Of a stretch of 64,000 bases of DNA, positions 13,615 to 26,783 are shown piece by piece (position 1 is the stretch's first letter; every line of letters begins with the position of its first letter). Under the pieces are notes generated by a model. That model saw only the letters and a program-made list of their open reading frames with translations, had not been told where the DNA came from and did not search any database. This stretch comes from Enoplosus armatus (taxonomy: Eukaryota; Chordata; Actinopteri; Centrarchiformes; Enoplosidae). The stretch covers positions 3,658,391-3,722,390 of the forward strand of contig NC_092180.1 of NCBI RefSeq assembly GCF_043641665.1, written 5' to 3'. Both the position numbers and the translations under genes were made by a program.

Positions 13615-14239
13615 CACCAAATGTGACCAGACAGATATAATCAAACAGTGACAACCTTAAAATTATGGTATTTTTTTACTTTCGTCTTTAAGTTTATACA
13701 GTTCAACTCTGAACAGCGTCCTCTTTCTTTCAGTCTTCCTCACGTACAGCAGAGCGTGGTTACTTTACAGTTAATCAGTCGTTCTTTTTGAAATTATTTA
13801 AATAAAGAAGAACACTAATTCCCCTTGAAATTAGTCTTAAATGTACCGACTCAAAATATTGATTCAGGAGTTATTATGGAGAAAATGCAGATTTGTAACT
13901 GAATCAATATTTTTCTTTATCCCTCGTGGAGGATTATTATGTGTTGAAAGATTTACCACCTTTGTGCCCGAGGAAACCATTTCATAATGGGATCAGATAA
14001 ACAAATAAAAACTGGTTGTCAAGCTACACCTAAGGCTTTTCTAAAATATATATATATATATTTTTAAAAATGAAACGTTTTCCGTCGACAGCCGCGTCAC
14101 ATTAATGACGGCCATATTTCAGAATTAATGAGAAACTGATTTATTGATGTTAGAATGTGACACCTTTACTTAATGGAGCATAAGAGAGAAATCGTCAAGC
14201 ATCTGTTCAACGGGGCCGGACTGCGGTGGACGCTCCTGC

Positions 14240-14240
<1 letters not shown>

Positions 14241-14268
<28 letters not shown>
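14241..14268. repeat. (GT)n microsatellite
   Basis: Perfect 28-bp run. Confidence 0.95.
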
Positions 14269-14270
<2 letters not shown>

Positions 14271-14721
14271 CTGTGTATTGCTGCTGTTGTTGGCCCTGCG
14301 TAGTGCACCCACGGGTGCTGGTGCAGCTGCAGGTGGTCGTCAGGTTGCAGATGCGGGGAGGTTCAGACTGCATGGAGCCTCCTGCAGCTGGTGGTGAAGG
14401 GTGGGGGAGAGGACGAGGCCGTCCAGCTCTGCGGCTGTAGCCTGTGTGTGTTTAAAGTTTCCCCGGTGTGTGTCAGAGGACTGAATGAGAGGGTTAAGTG
14501 ATGGATTTGTCATCGCGCCCTCGCTCTTCTGCAGCGTGACGGCTCACAGCATTCCCTGCTAAATGACTCACCTTACACAAACGCACACAGGCATGTTTCT
14601 CAAACAGCTGTTATGCAACAAAAATCATACTGGAAACACACAACACACTGTACTCCATCACAGAGGAGTGATAATACAGACGGACTAAATGTTGCACATC
14701 TCCCTGAGTCCTCCTGGTGCT

Positions 14722-14749
14722 CCCCCACCCCCACCCCCACCCCCACCCC
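14722..14749 (-). repeat. (CCCCCA)n tract; G-quadruplex motif on the - strand
   Basis: Four C5 blocks and one C4 block separated by single A. The complement has five G tracts with one-base loops and could form a stable quadruplex or i-motif. Confidence 0.85.
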
Positions 14750-17700
14750 AAGGTGAGCCCCCAATATGTCAGAGGGAGAGTGATGGGTCCTCGCCGTCGT
14801 TTAATAAAGCTCTCCTCCGTGGCCTCGTGTGCATCAGTCACCGGCCGGGCAGCCAGAGGTCTGCCCCACGACAGCCAGCAGCTCCATCAAACACCGCCGG
14901 ACCTGGAGAAAGGGCTGACACAGCCGAAGTCCTGCCCTGGATCCAGGCCACAACACGAGATTCACAGCAACAACAAAGGGAAATGATCCAGTTTGATAAG
15001 TCATTTAGTCTGGGGTTCACTCTTAACAAGTTGTTAGGTTATTTTATTTTTTTTTCTAGGAAGAAACATCAAGTGTTTGTTCAGTCCAGTTGTTGTTATT
15101 GTGATGCAGGTCAAGTGATTTGCTTTGAGCATGACTTAAAACTGCCTCTCAAAAATGTGAACTCACCCAGTTGACTAGTCCTTTAGTCTAATATCATGTC
15201 CAAAAGAAATCTTCCAGCAGGGGAAAATCGTTTCCATTTCATGTTCAGTCACTTTTTTTCTGATTGCAAATCAAACCGCTTTGAGAATTGTGTTGACATT
15301 TTCTTGACACTTTTGGTGGATCCAATAAAAGAAAGATTAGTCATTTAGTTTGGTATTGATTCGGAAACATCTTGAGATGTCAGGATTTCGGACTGTATTG
15401 ATGTGTTATTTTGGATTGGACGGGTGCAGTCTATCTTCTGTTGTAGCCATGTTCCCTCTTTTCATTACAGCGTTATTTAGTTTGAGAAATTGAAAAAAAG
15501 GTAAAGAAATTAGTATGCAAAAATCTCCTTTGTGGGTAATTTGACCTCCTGCTCTGCTCGTCTCTCAGCATTATCAAAGGATGATAAATAATTATAAGTC
15601 TTTAATCTGTTTATGTAAGCCAAAGATTGAGCGCTCTTGAGAGATAACGGAGAGAGACGGTTATGTTTCGGCCGGCGGTGCGTTTCTGCTCTCGAGTTGT
15701 GTAGCAGACTGTTAGCGCTGCTCTGAGGTCAGATCGGTGTTTGTCCCTGACGGTGTGGACAGTCTGTGGTTACAGTACACAGAGAGCCTTCGGCTGGAAG
15801 GTAATTGTTCCTGTCGGTTTGCACGTCTCTGCTTGTGTGTGTGTGTGTGTGTGTTTGAGAGTGTGAGAGCTCGGCCCACCCTGTCTGAGATGTCGACGGC
15901 CTCGTCCCTTTGATGGGGACACACAGAGACGGATGTGGAGCGCTGTCTCTCTTCTTCTGCTACTTGTGTGACCAAACTTATGGAAACGAATGGATTTAAT
16001 AGCAGATTTCTGCACAAATGTAACGCGCATTTTCTAATCTATATAAAATGTGCTTGAAAAAGACATCTTATAAGAGGATGTGTTTTTTTTATGTTCTAGG
16101 CACTGCGTTATTACTCTCTGTCTGCATGTTGTGACATGAATGTGCCGAGCTGGCAGCTAAATGAGTCGCCTGGCTCTTGTCACCTAATATGGTTTCCATC
16201 TTTTATCTAGAAGCACTTGATTTTCTTCACAAGTGTGAAGAACACTCATCCATTTGTGGCAGCGAGACACTTAACGCCAGACTAAAAGGAAGTGCATCTC
16301 ATCTTCAGCTAATTTTGGTTCCAGTGTGAACGGAGATGTTTCCATGTCTCGGTCCTGGTTGAGCTTTTGTCTTTTTTCCCGATTTTTCACAGAAATAAAT
16401 TCTGTCTTAATATGATAAATAGAGCCGGGTATTTTACCTCCATGCTTGGTTTTGATACCAAATATTGGAAACAGCACTAAGTACTGAAAGTTGGCATTAA
16501 ATGCCTGGTCAGATTAGTGATCTTGTTTATTATACTTTTATCATGAAATTCCTGATTTAAATCAAACAAATTTTTGACTGAATAAGATATTAGAGAACTT
16601 TGTTCACATGAAAAAATATTTATAAGGCATCGTTTGGGTATCAGCACTAATAAAGAATATTGATATAATGATATCCATCCCTAATAACCAAGACCTGTAC
16701 ATGCTAGCTGTATCATTCTACTTCTGTTAAAGAAAAAAAAATCAGTTTGTCAGTGTTTCGGGGTTTGTGGGCAGGAGGTGGTGGAGGTGATGGAGGAGGA
16801 GGAGGAGAATGTGGATGTTGACATCTGACAGCCAGCAGTTCCTCGTGTTCGGAAAAGGCGAGCGGCACAAAATAAATCCTGAAACCGCTATCGATGAAGT
16901 TGCAGTGATTATGCTGTTGACTCGCCTCCTCTGCTGCCTGCGGTGTCCGACCTCCGGGGTCGACGTGCTGCTACAACTCTGACCTGTAAACACGAGACCT
17001 CTGAGTCCGTGTGACTCCTGTTTACAAGCTCTGGTCCACTTGAACTTGATCAAAGACATCAAGGGACTCTTTTACACTGTAGTTGAGACCATTTCTTTCC
17101 CTCCTTTTTTGTGCGCATGATGAATGGCTTTCTTCAGCACAGTTGCTCCCTCAACCTCAACACCGACCTTTTTTTCTTCCCTGTATCTCTAAGAAAACAC
17201 AGCAAGGTCCGGTTCCACTTTTCTCTAAATGGACGGACAAGCAAAGGTCAACAGCGTGCCTTTGTTCTGGTGAACAGATAGGATCATTCATATGAGAGGT
17301 ACACAGGGAAGTTCAATTCTCCACCTACAACATTTCTTTTTGACATGTTTGGCATTCTGCTGATGGCCTTGCGCCTTCGCAACGACGCACCCGCTCTTTC
17401 ATCGCGCTGAAAGGGCTCTGAAGTGTGAGTTTCCTATAGGTGTTCTGCTGCCGCTGTTTGAAAGCCTTTCCTCTTCCTCCCCTCCCTCTCTCCTCCTTTT
17501 CTCTTCTGTCTCCATTCTTTCTCTCCCATGTCATTGAGTGGATAAGTATGTGGAGGCGTGTGTTTTTCTTTTTTGAGATGACAAAACTTGGAGTGGAGCG
17601 GTGGAGGGCAGGAAAGGAGAATGGACTAGTGGGGAAGGGAGACAGGTTAAGGAGGTGGAGGGGAGGCGGGTGGTGGCGACTTGCCTTTCAGCCCGTTTCA

Positions 17701-20700
17701 CAGTGGCTGGCTACCTGCTTGTGTCAGTTGTTGCGTGGTGACCTTTGACCCAGGGGCTGGCGGGCTTCAGTGGCAGCGTCAGCTTTAATTAGAGAGCCAC
17801 ACGACTCGACGCTCTGCAGAGCCTCTGATCCTCGACTGCAAACGCTCAGATTCAGGCCGGACCGGGCAGAAGGGACGACAGATGCATGTAATGACAGACA
17901 AGTGGGGGGAGATCATCTAGTTCCCAAAGAGAGGACCCCAAGGAGAAGGTTTCTTTTTATCAATACTGGTTCTAATTCTGCTCATCAATTCTGGTTTGAA
18001 TCCTGGTTCTTGTCATTCAAGAAACCAAAATATTTTGAACATGAAACATATTTTATCATAATCAGTAAGGTATGTGATAAAATGGCAAAATGTTGAGATA
18101 TTTTCTTCATTTTTATCTATTTATCTTTTGTTTTTATCATCTTTTTTAGCCTGGTGTTGTTTGATGTTTGAGGATGCTTCTGTGCATCTAGGCTATCGCT
18201 CAGTGAGACATTACCACTGTTCTTCAGGTTTGCAGATACTTCACTCTTCCCTCAATCATGATGAATCGGGACGATTCCTGCAGCAGTAGAGTCGACCAAG
18301 TCTTCATTGCAGTGTCGCACTGAATGCATTTTAGACTGTGTCCAGTCTGCAGATCAGGGACATTCACTTCAGGTTTCGGCTCAGGTTTGGTTTGGTTTCT
18401 TGCAAAAAGTTTTTCGTCAGCTGCCATTTCCTAAAGTCACGTACCATCGCAGTGTAGGCACATACTGTACGATTATCAGGAGGTTGCTTGCCTTGCATTA
18501 TTAGTAAAATACAATAACGTACAGTCGGCCTACAGTCGAATGTTCAAATGTTCCTTCAGAAAGGATGATGATTATGTGCACCCTGTAAAAAGGTAGTCCA
18601 CAGCTGCCCTGTGTGTTTTATTAATTAACAGAATATTTTGTACTTCAAATGGGAGCCTGAGCTTTAATGTTCATCTATTTCATTAATTTAGTTTGGATGT
18701 CTTGGTCCTGCGGGTCTAAACGGTCCAGAGGATTGTTGAACAGTCTGTGTCTGACCCCCAAAGCTTCAGAATCCTTTCTGATTTCCTCTTCAGTCCAACT
18801 TCAGTTGTTGGTTTCCTCCAGCGGCTGTACAGTCGGGCCTTCAAAGAGCGCTACATTTCCAAGAGGATTAATTAGATTAAACAGAGTGTTTGAGCGCTCC
18901 TTGCTCCTATTAAAGTGTTTGTGCTTTCTCCTGCAGGACTGTGTGGCAGGGTTTCTTTTTTTTCTGAAGAGAATAATCAGTCGCATTAAGGAATACAGTA
19001 ATGAAGGGATTGGTGGGCGGTTGGAGTCTGTGGGACCAAGCTGCTGTTTGTGGCGCTGCAACGTGAATCCATGCGGTGTTGATTTACAGTGCGTGTGCAT
19101 GTTAAACGAGCCCCCCCCCCCACACCTAGTTTGTGTGTTAATTTGCCTGCTTGCAGCGTCTTCATATTTTTGAGGTGTGTGATGGTTAAGATTGATGTTT
19201 TTCTGCTGAAGCACTTGATGAGAGGCGAAGAATAGGTGCTCAAATGGGGGAAAAAGGGAGTATCATGAACTCATTTCTTCACGTTTCCCTGTTAGCTTAT
19301 ATAAATCTCTGCTGTTTTTCCAGTCTCGTCGTTTCTGTAAAATCCTTGTAAAACCCCTTAATGAGTTTTCACATTGTGTGTGTCTTTTGTCTATCATTTT
19401 GACCTCCAGCCTCCTTTAGCTGGCAGCACAGTGACTTTGGTTTGTTCACAGTGGAAGTGGAATTACCAGCCGTTAAGCCTGAGCAGGGATCAGCTTCCTC
19501 TTGCCAGCGTCGCCTACGAAGGTGAAACTGGCAAAACTCGCCTCACAGCAACAGCTCTGTGCAGCAGCACTGTACAGCTTTCACGGGTGGAAGAACTAGG
19601 CCTCTGAAGGGGGCAGTTCTTCTAAAACACAAACCTTTCTTCCACACTAAAATATATGTCCAGGCCTTTCCAGGTTTGAAATGATGCTTTTTGCCTGTGT
19701 GAGGCAAATATAGTGAGAACGGAGGGGGGGGGGGAGACAAGAAACCTGGAAACACTGGCGCAATCCTTTTAATTAAACCAGGAAAAGATTGTTGTCAAGC
19801 TAATGGACTGAGATGTGAGAGAGGGAGAATGAGCAAGGGATGAAAGGAAAGCCAGTGTTAGGAATACAGCGGGGGATTAAAGACAGTGAGCGAGTGTTAC
19901 AGACCCCTGGCCAGTTTGCTGCTGTAATGAACATTAGGGCTGCGGCATAAATTTAATGACCTGTGAAACAAACAGCGTGGCTGAGACCAGTGCCTCTGAA
20001 TGCTAAGTGGCTCTATTATTAATACCAGCTCAGAGATGCCACTGTGTAAACACACTGTAAGTCTCTTTCCCCTATGAGGCCCGTTAAACACACAGCCGCC
20101 GTGTGTTGGCGTTGCACCGGCTCACCGCGGCTCTTTGAAACGGGGTCACGTCTTCCTTTGTACCTGCAGAATTAATGGCACGTCGCCCCCGTTAACAGCA
20201 TACCTGCGCTAACTAACAGGATATGAATAGCATTGCAGCTAATGGCTGTGCAGGTTAGTCACCTTGATAATGAATAGCTTAGTGATGGGGCAGGTGAGCA
20301 AGTGGTAATAAATAGGTTCCATGCTGCTCAGAATTTAACAGGCAAGCGAGGGCGAATGAATAGCAGAGTTCATCCTACGCTGTTTGGTGACATGTCATCA
20401 ATTTGTGCATGATGTGTTCAAAGAATAGTGATTCAACCACGTTTGTTTTAAACCGAAATGTATTTGTTAAAATAATAATAAGGTGTGGGGAGAGAGAAGG
20501 GCTGATTCATTACCTCAAACCTTAAATATATTCATAATATCTTTTAATTGTAACTGGTAAATAAAAACATATTTGAAAAACTCAAATTGTGTTTAATCTT
20601 TCCTAACACACCATGGTGGTTCCTTGTGGCTGATTCGATTGCCTTACATCCGGCCTAAACTTCCTGTTTAAACTGAAAATATGTCAAAGTAGAGAAGCAA

Positions 20701-21902
20701 GACTGCAGTTATCATGCGACTTTGAGGCAGTTAGGAAGCAGGTCTGCAGGTATGGGGGTTGGAAGGAGCTCTGAGCCTGATTACGAGCAATGCAGGCTTA
20801 ATCAAACGATCCAGCACAGCAGGGAGCGCAGGGGAGACCAGAAGAGCCCAGAGCTAACCAGATGTCTGCGACATGAGGAGGGATACATGACATGAGGAGG
20901 CCGCTCGAGGCTATAAAATGCAATCACAATCCCCTGGAAGGGAGCCCAAGATGGCTCAGCAACCAGCCGGGGAGTAAAGGCGATCTGTCAGCAGACGGTC
21001 CCCTGCTCTCCCTCTGAACCCGACCGCAGGCTACCTGCTCATTCAACAGAGAAGACGCTAAAAAACACCAGGCTGCTCTTTCAGCAGGCAGGCAGCGGTG
21101 GGTTTCCATCATTATCAACACCGTGGTCGTGGTTACAAAGGGGGCGCGTGTATGTCTTTGACTTCTGAAATCTGCCCATCTGTTTGTTTTTTCTTTGCTG
21201 TGTTTGCCCTGGTGTGTGTGTGTGTGTGTGTACACTGGCAGATCCTGGGCTCAGCAGGACTCCATCTTGCTTTCCATCCCATGCTGAGTTTCACTCTATG
21301 AGGGGATAAATATTTGAAAAGCAGAGGAAGCCCTGTGTCCCAAGCTGCTGTGGCCTGAGGTGTGGCAGCCCTGCATTAGCTGCACCTTTTATACACAGTG
21401 ACTTATCTGTATTTCTGCCTAAACATAGATTTCAGCTCAGAGTGTACCTTACTGTCCTGGCCATTACTCTCTGCAGCGTTTGGTGTGAAAGGTCACCAAC
21501 CTGAGTGCTGGTGCAGCTGAAGCTCAGATGTATAAGTAATACCATCAATGACAACAAGTCTGGATACAACAGTAGAGATGCTAAGTGCTGGAGGGTCTTT
21601 GATGGAGAGAAAAGAGGTGCAAGCTCCACCGAGTTTTCTTGCAAGTTTTGGAGGAAGAAAACATTAATGATTTAAGAGTGAAATGGGAAAAGATGAGGCT
21701 CAATCAGACTGTTCAAGGTGTTATTATTTTTTTTTTTTTACAGTTGGCATCCTCTAAAAGCAGCCCACACTTCAAGCTTGGTTCTTTGTATACAGTACAT
21801 CACAGCGGGTGAGGATTACATTTGAGGACTCCTGGTTTTTCCTGGTTTCAGCCCCTTAGTTCCAGTTAAGTGAGCTACAGCATACAAAGATATTTTAGAC
21901 AA

Positions 21903-22113
21903 TAGTCCAATTGTGTGGCAAACAGTTTAGAGAAGGTCCTTTCCTGTTTCAACATGACAATGTCACCGTGCACAAAGCCAGCTCCATAAAGACATTATTT
22001 ACCCTGGCCTGACCTCAACCCCATCCAACACCTGTGGGAACGAGCCAGACCTTATCACCTGACATCAGTGATGGACCTCATCTTGTGGAGAGGCTGAAAC
22101 CAGACTTTTGGCC
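21903..22113 (+). mobile_element. Second Tc1-like transposon relic, more deleted
   Basis: Shares long stretches with the element at 11721-12190: 'gtcctttcctgtttcaac', 'cacaaagccagctccataaa', 'aacgagccagac', 'cttgtggag' and 'ctgaaaccag'. It then ends abruptly in 'acttttggcc', the inner part of the right inverted repeat. One frame reads FQHDNVTVHKASSIKT and another WPDLNPIQHLWERARP. Gln again replaces the catalytic Glu. A degenerate left end may be at 21906-21924. Confidence 0.75.
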
Positions 22114-22814
22114 ATCTAATTGTATGGATTACCAAGCTGCATTAAAATGTTTAGTTAACTAATACTATGTAATTATTTAATCTGACATTATTCTCAATGT
22201 GATAACTAGACAAAGTTGACCTGACTTGAGTTAATTTAATTAAACTGATCATGATCATGCAGAAAATTACAGAATAGCAGATCTCACATTCACCACAGCT
22301 TCATCTGGTCGTTTTGTGTCCAGTGCTCTCCGCACACAAACACACTCTCACACACTTCTGCTTCTCCCACGTTGACTCCCTCCTCGCCATGTGGCCCGTG
22401 AGGGAGATGCGGATTGTCTGTAGCGAGCCATCAATCACGGCGGTAACGACAGCTCCATAAACAGAAGGGCAGCCTACCGACTGGCTTCTGCTCGGCGGTG
22501 ATAGCATTCACATCGTCCTGCAGCACTTCCTTTCCTTCCTGCTGACCTCTGCGCAGCTTCAGTGGTGTGGACGGGACTCTGCTTATCTCCACTCGCTGAA
22601 TTTAGACGCCCGATGTGGGTGGCAGGAACACCCAGGTGTCGGCAGGGATGTAGTGTCGTAAATAAAAAGGTGGGCAAACTGTGACGTCCAGTTCAGTGAT
22701 CAGCGTCAGGCAAACGACCAGCGATAGAAACAAAACTTAAATTTAGGAAATGTATTCGAAGGAATATGCAGATTTATGGCAAAATGGAATGACTTATTGG
22801 CCGGTTTGAAAGCT

Positions 22815-23072
22815 GTATGGCTGCGACTAACGCATCTTAAATTTCAGTTTATCTTTCGATCATTTTCCAGATTCACTGTGCAGCCTATAAAATGTCTGAA
22901 AATAGTGAAATATCGCATCCTTGAATAGCTTTTGTCCAAAATCCAACCATATTCAATGTTGAGTGTAACAGAGAATATCAGCAAATCCTTACATTTAACG
23001 AAGCTGAAACCATCAAATGTGAAGCAATGAACGATTTGAACACTTAATCAAATATCGGATTTTTTGATTAAC
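22815..23072 (-). repeat. Dispersed teleost repeat (family A)
   Basis: Begins 'atggctgcgactaac', then 'cagcctataaaatgtctgaa', 'aatagtgaaatatcgcatcc', 'agcaaatccttacatttaac' and 'gaagctgaaaccatcaaatg', ending 'cacttaatcaaatatcgga'. Same element as the copies at 8767 and 13384, oriented like 8767. Confidence 0.65.
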
Positions 23073-23441
23073 ATCACCAGGTAGCTGCCAGGTTTACTGT
23101 GCTGCTGGATATTTCGTGAACATCTTTTGAATTGCTTTTTAAATGAATCTAAATGCATCTGTACAACTCCTGAGCTCCTTTTGTGCAGACTGCCCTGTTC
23201 AGCCTTGTGTGTTTTGTTTTGTCTGTGTTCCGGCTTGTTGTATACAAACCCATGAGACTAACAATGCCAGTTTGTGTGCTTTCCTGTGCCTATTGTTGCC
23301 GCTGCGTCTCCGTGCCCCCGCCGGCATCCACTCGCTGTAAGGTCGAGACAATGACCACGAATAGAGTGCCATGTATCGGCACTGGCTTGACCCCGTGGCC
23401 CTTCCTGTTGCCTTTAACGCCCCTTCCTCGTCCTCCCCCCT

Positions 23442-23454
23442 TGACCTTTGACCT
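23442..23454 (-). promoter_or_regulatory. Perfect DR1 nuclear-receptor motif (candidate)
   Basis: TGACCT T TGACCT, which on the - strand is AGGTCA A AGGTCA, the consensus DR1 for RXR, HNF4 or COUP-TF type receptors. Near matches are at 17739-17751 and 56895-56907. Confidence 0.4.
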
Positions 23455-24492
23455 CTGCAGCAAAGACTGGTTGGCCTGTCATGTCAGGACAAGACAGGGT
23501 GTGCTCCTGGCCTTTTGATGGGAATCTGTGAGAACCTGCTACCTCATAGTCCTCAGGAGGAGAGGAACTCCATACCGCTGGACAGACAAATACCAATATA
23601 GTCAAAGCAGTAATGTCTTGCTTAAGCAGTCGGATGGTGCTGAAGATGGTGGTGCTTTTGAACTGTCCATCGCGAGTCCGAGCAGTGCAATGCTAAATTT
23701 TAAATGCAGGGAAGGAAGGATAACATGCCGAAGCAGTTCATAGGAGGAGCAGGGGAGAGAAATGGTCTGTCGAATAGTGAATTATTTCGGACGCAGTCTG
23801 GCTTTTTATTAAAGTAAGAAAGGTTTGAAGTCTGAATGCACCAACTTCTAATGTCACCACTCGGGGCTAATTCATGTCAAAGCATCTCAGTTTTTGTGGG
23901 GTTTTTTCCTGTTGAAATTCAGTTTGTTTCTGAAGAGCGGCAGCAGACCTTCAGCGTTGGGCCTGAATTGGCACAATAACTAGCAGAGGCCAAAACACAC
24001 AATGGTCCTTTTTTCATAATTTCCTTTCATCCCGGTTCTGCTCTCGGTATTGTATGTCATAAATGAAAGTTTGAAATGTTCAAATAGCTTTTTCAATTTT
24101 TTTTTCTTTTTTTTTTCAATTAACTTGCGGACCTGGAGCTGTAGTCTTTGTGCTGGGGAAGAAAAGCAGTGAGAGGGTACAGCCTGAAAGACACACCTGT
24201 GTAATGAAGTGCGTTCATTCAATTTTCAGATCACCTTGTCCTGTTTGAAATCCATAGAAAAAAGGCTGCAGCCCCGGTCCTTGGAGCAGAGCTGGGAAAT
24301 GAAACCTTGCCTGTCAGTTATTGTCACAGAGGAAAGCTCACTTATTTCCCAGAGATATTATCCTCCCTTCTGCCTCCCTTCACCCCCCCCACCTTACATT
24401 GTTCTCCAGGATCAAGTTCATGGAGGTCGGGGCTAGAGGAGGGTAACGGGACCCTTGTCCCTGTGTCTCAGGGCAGGTTGAATGGGTCTCGG

Positions 24493-24517
24493 CCCCTGCC
24501 CCCAGCCCCCAGCCCCC
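24493..24517 (-). repeat. C-tract cluster; possible - strand G-quadruplex
   Basis: C4, C5, C5, C5 tracts separated by two-base spacers (TG, AG, AG). Weaker than the 14722 site but fits the usual quadruplex pattern. Confidence 0.6.
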
Positions 24518-25606
24518 ATACAGGCTCTCTGAATAGTCCCCCTCTTTTTATTAGTCTGGTCTCTGGTTTCTTCAGTCCTGTCTGGCTTCCTGACAGTCCA
24601 TATCCATACTTCAAAGTGTGTACATAGACACATCCCTGTTCCCATAACACCTCCCTGCTCCTCCCAAACCCCACCTGCCAGTGTTACAACAACAAGTACT
24701 AACTAATACAACTACTACTTCAAGAAAGTAATAAATCAGTAATGAAAGTAATTCTAACCTGATATTAAGAAAAAACACTAAACTGCATCCTGTTTAACAT
24801 TCATGTAGTGTGATTTATTTTTGAATACCTACCAACTTTACAGGTATATCTGTGATAAGCTAATACGATAATCTATTGGTCAGGCTCAGTCATGTAACTG
24901 GCTGTCAAGTCTTTAAAAAAACGACTGGAAGAAGGAGAGACCAAACTATTTCAAAGCAGTTTCCGGCTACACAGAGAAAAACAAACTGGCCCAGCTTCAG
25001 GTATTGTGAGCTTTCCTTCACCTCCTGTGGTTCTTGCTAATTTGGTTCATTTGTTAGGAAGTGGGTTTTGTTCTGTAACAAAGCCTTCCCAAGGCACCAA
25101 TTATGGTTTAAATGACGAGAATGACACTTTTTGTTTAGACGGCTGGTATCCTTAAAGCCTCCATGTGGCGGATTTTTATGAGATTATAGCAACTTTCAAA
25201 TTATTCTGATGGCATCAGTTGTTTTTTTTGTTTTTTTTTTTATTGGTAGAAAAGTGGAGCAAACTTGGTGCAGTCTATGTGATGCTTTCAGGCCATTCAG
25301 CTCAATGTCACAACTGGGAGTGGTGCTCCTTGTGGGGGGGGGGATTATTTATGCATATTTTGGATAATTCTGTCTGTAAATGTTGGTTACACTTCCTCAA
25401 AAAAAAAAAAAAGGCATCTGGTCTGTGGGACCGAGTGACATACGGTGGTTCTGAACATGTTTTCTTCAGTTAACCCTGTTGATGCTCTGTTATCATTTCG
25501 CTGTGGTGACACGTAGATAGATTTAATCATTCAGTGGCTCAGAGTGTTAACAGTCCTGCTCACTCTGACACACAGACGCTTTATTCTGTTTTAGATCGTC
25601 TTTACA

Positions 25607-25607
<1 letters not shown>

Positions 25608-25671
<64 letters not shown>
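25608..25671. repeat. (CA)n microsatellite
   Basis: Perfect 64-bp CA run. Confidence 0.95.
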
Positions 25672-25672
<1 letters not shown>

Positions 25673-26138
25673 CACGCACACTGAGCCACACTCTTCCAGA
25701 CAGGCAGTTTCAGTTACTGTAGTCTTTGATGTCTGTGCTAATCCAGTGTATCACCGGCTGCAGAGACTATGTGTGTGTGTGTATTGAAGGGAGTGGGGGG
25801 TTGCTTAAGGAGGAAGTCTCTTAGATGTAATGATGGCAGGGGATACGCTCTGAACATCTCTGCTCTCATTTGATTTCCTGCTACAATGTTGGGCACTTGC
25901 CCTTTTCTTCGTTCCTTTTTTCTTTCTTCCTCCGTCTCACCGTCTCTCTCGGTCTTCACTTGCCCTCAGACCTGTACGTGGTGAATTGCTGGGAGCTGCC
26001 GGGTCGTTGGTAGCAGCTGTGTTTGCTGCGAAGCGTCTGCTGGCTGATGCAGCGGTTGTTTTACATTAGCGGCCTGCAGGTCAAACTGCAGCTGGCTGCA
26101 TCTCAGCGTGGAGACAAACCCTGGGGAGAGAGAGAGAG

Positions 26139-26182
26139 TGTGTGTGTGTGTGTGTGTGTATGTGTGTGTGTGTGTGTGTGTG
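26139..26182. repeat. (TG)n microsatellite with a GA lead
   Basis: TG run with one TA interruption (26159-26160), preceded by a short GA tract. Confidence 0.95.
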
Positions 26183-26338
26183 AGAACCATCCTGTCCCCA
26201 TGGTTGTAGCCTTTCCTAAGCGGGCTAAGTCTGGTGGCTAACCCTTAGCGCCTCTGCGTTTGGCAGCATGACTGCAGCGAGATTAATCCATTCCACACTC
26301 CATCAGTCACTAGGCACAGGTTATTAGTGCTGGGGCAG

Positions 26339-26376
26339 CACACACACACACAACACACACACACAGACACACACAC
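26339..26376. repeat. (CA)n microsatellite, interrupted
   Basis: CA run with two single-base interruptions. Confidence 0.9.
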
Positions 26377-26529
26377 GTGCATGGCCCCTTCACCCTTGTG
26401 ACTTCGCCTTCTACCACGTCCCCAAAGTTTGCAAAGGTGGCCTTGGTGTTGAAAGGCCATTTGTCAAAACCGAGCCAGAGTCTCCACTTGGCTCCTTTTA
26501 ATAAGGCTACCTGGGCTCTGGGATTACAC

Positions 26530-26531
<2 letters not shown>

Positions 26532-26571
<40 letters not shown>
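26532..26571. repeat. (AC)n microsatellite
   Basis: Perfect 40-bp run. With arrays at 26139, 26339, 26759, 26946 and 26990 it forms a dense cluster within 900 bp. Confidence 0.95.
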
Positions 26572-26576
<5 letters not shown>

Positions 26577-26758
26577 TCTGCTTTGCACATACTCATGCAG
26601 CTCTGAGTGTCAGGTGGTGCGTCCCGCGGGGCTTATAAAAGTCCCATTAACATGGCCCTCCTCATTGGTTCTGACAGGTTGATCAATTAGACCCCTCCCC
26701 CCGCTGACCCCGGGGCCGCTCTGACTCAGAGGTCAGACACGATGGATCGCTGGTCCTG

Positions 26759-26783
26759 CACACACACACACACACACACACAC
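26759..26783. repeat. (CA)n microsatellite
   Basis: Perfect 25-bp run followed by a CT-rich tract. Confidence 0.95.

Noticed and set aside
18667..19173. 168-codon open frame on +
   Set aside because: No family recognised and low-complexity stretches at both ends; the opposite strand is also open over the same region. Treated as chance.
25608..25671. Tandem arrays considered as CRISPR repeats
   Set aside because: They are plain dinucleotide microsatellites without spacers, in an animal genome.
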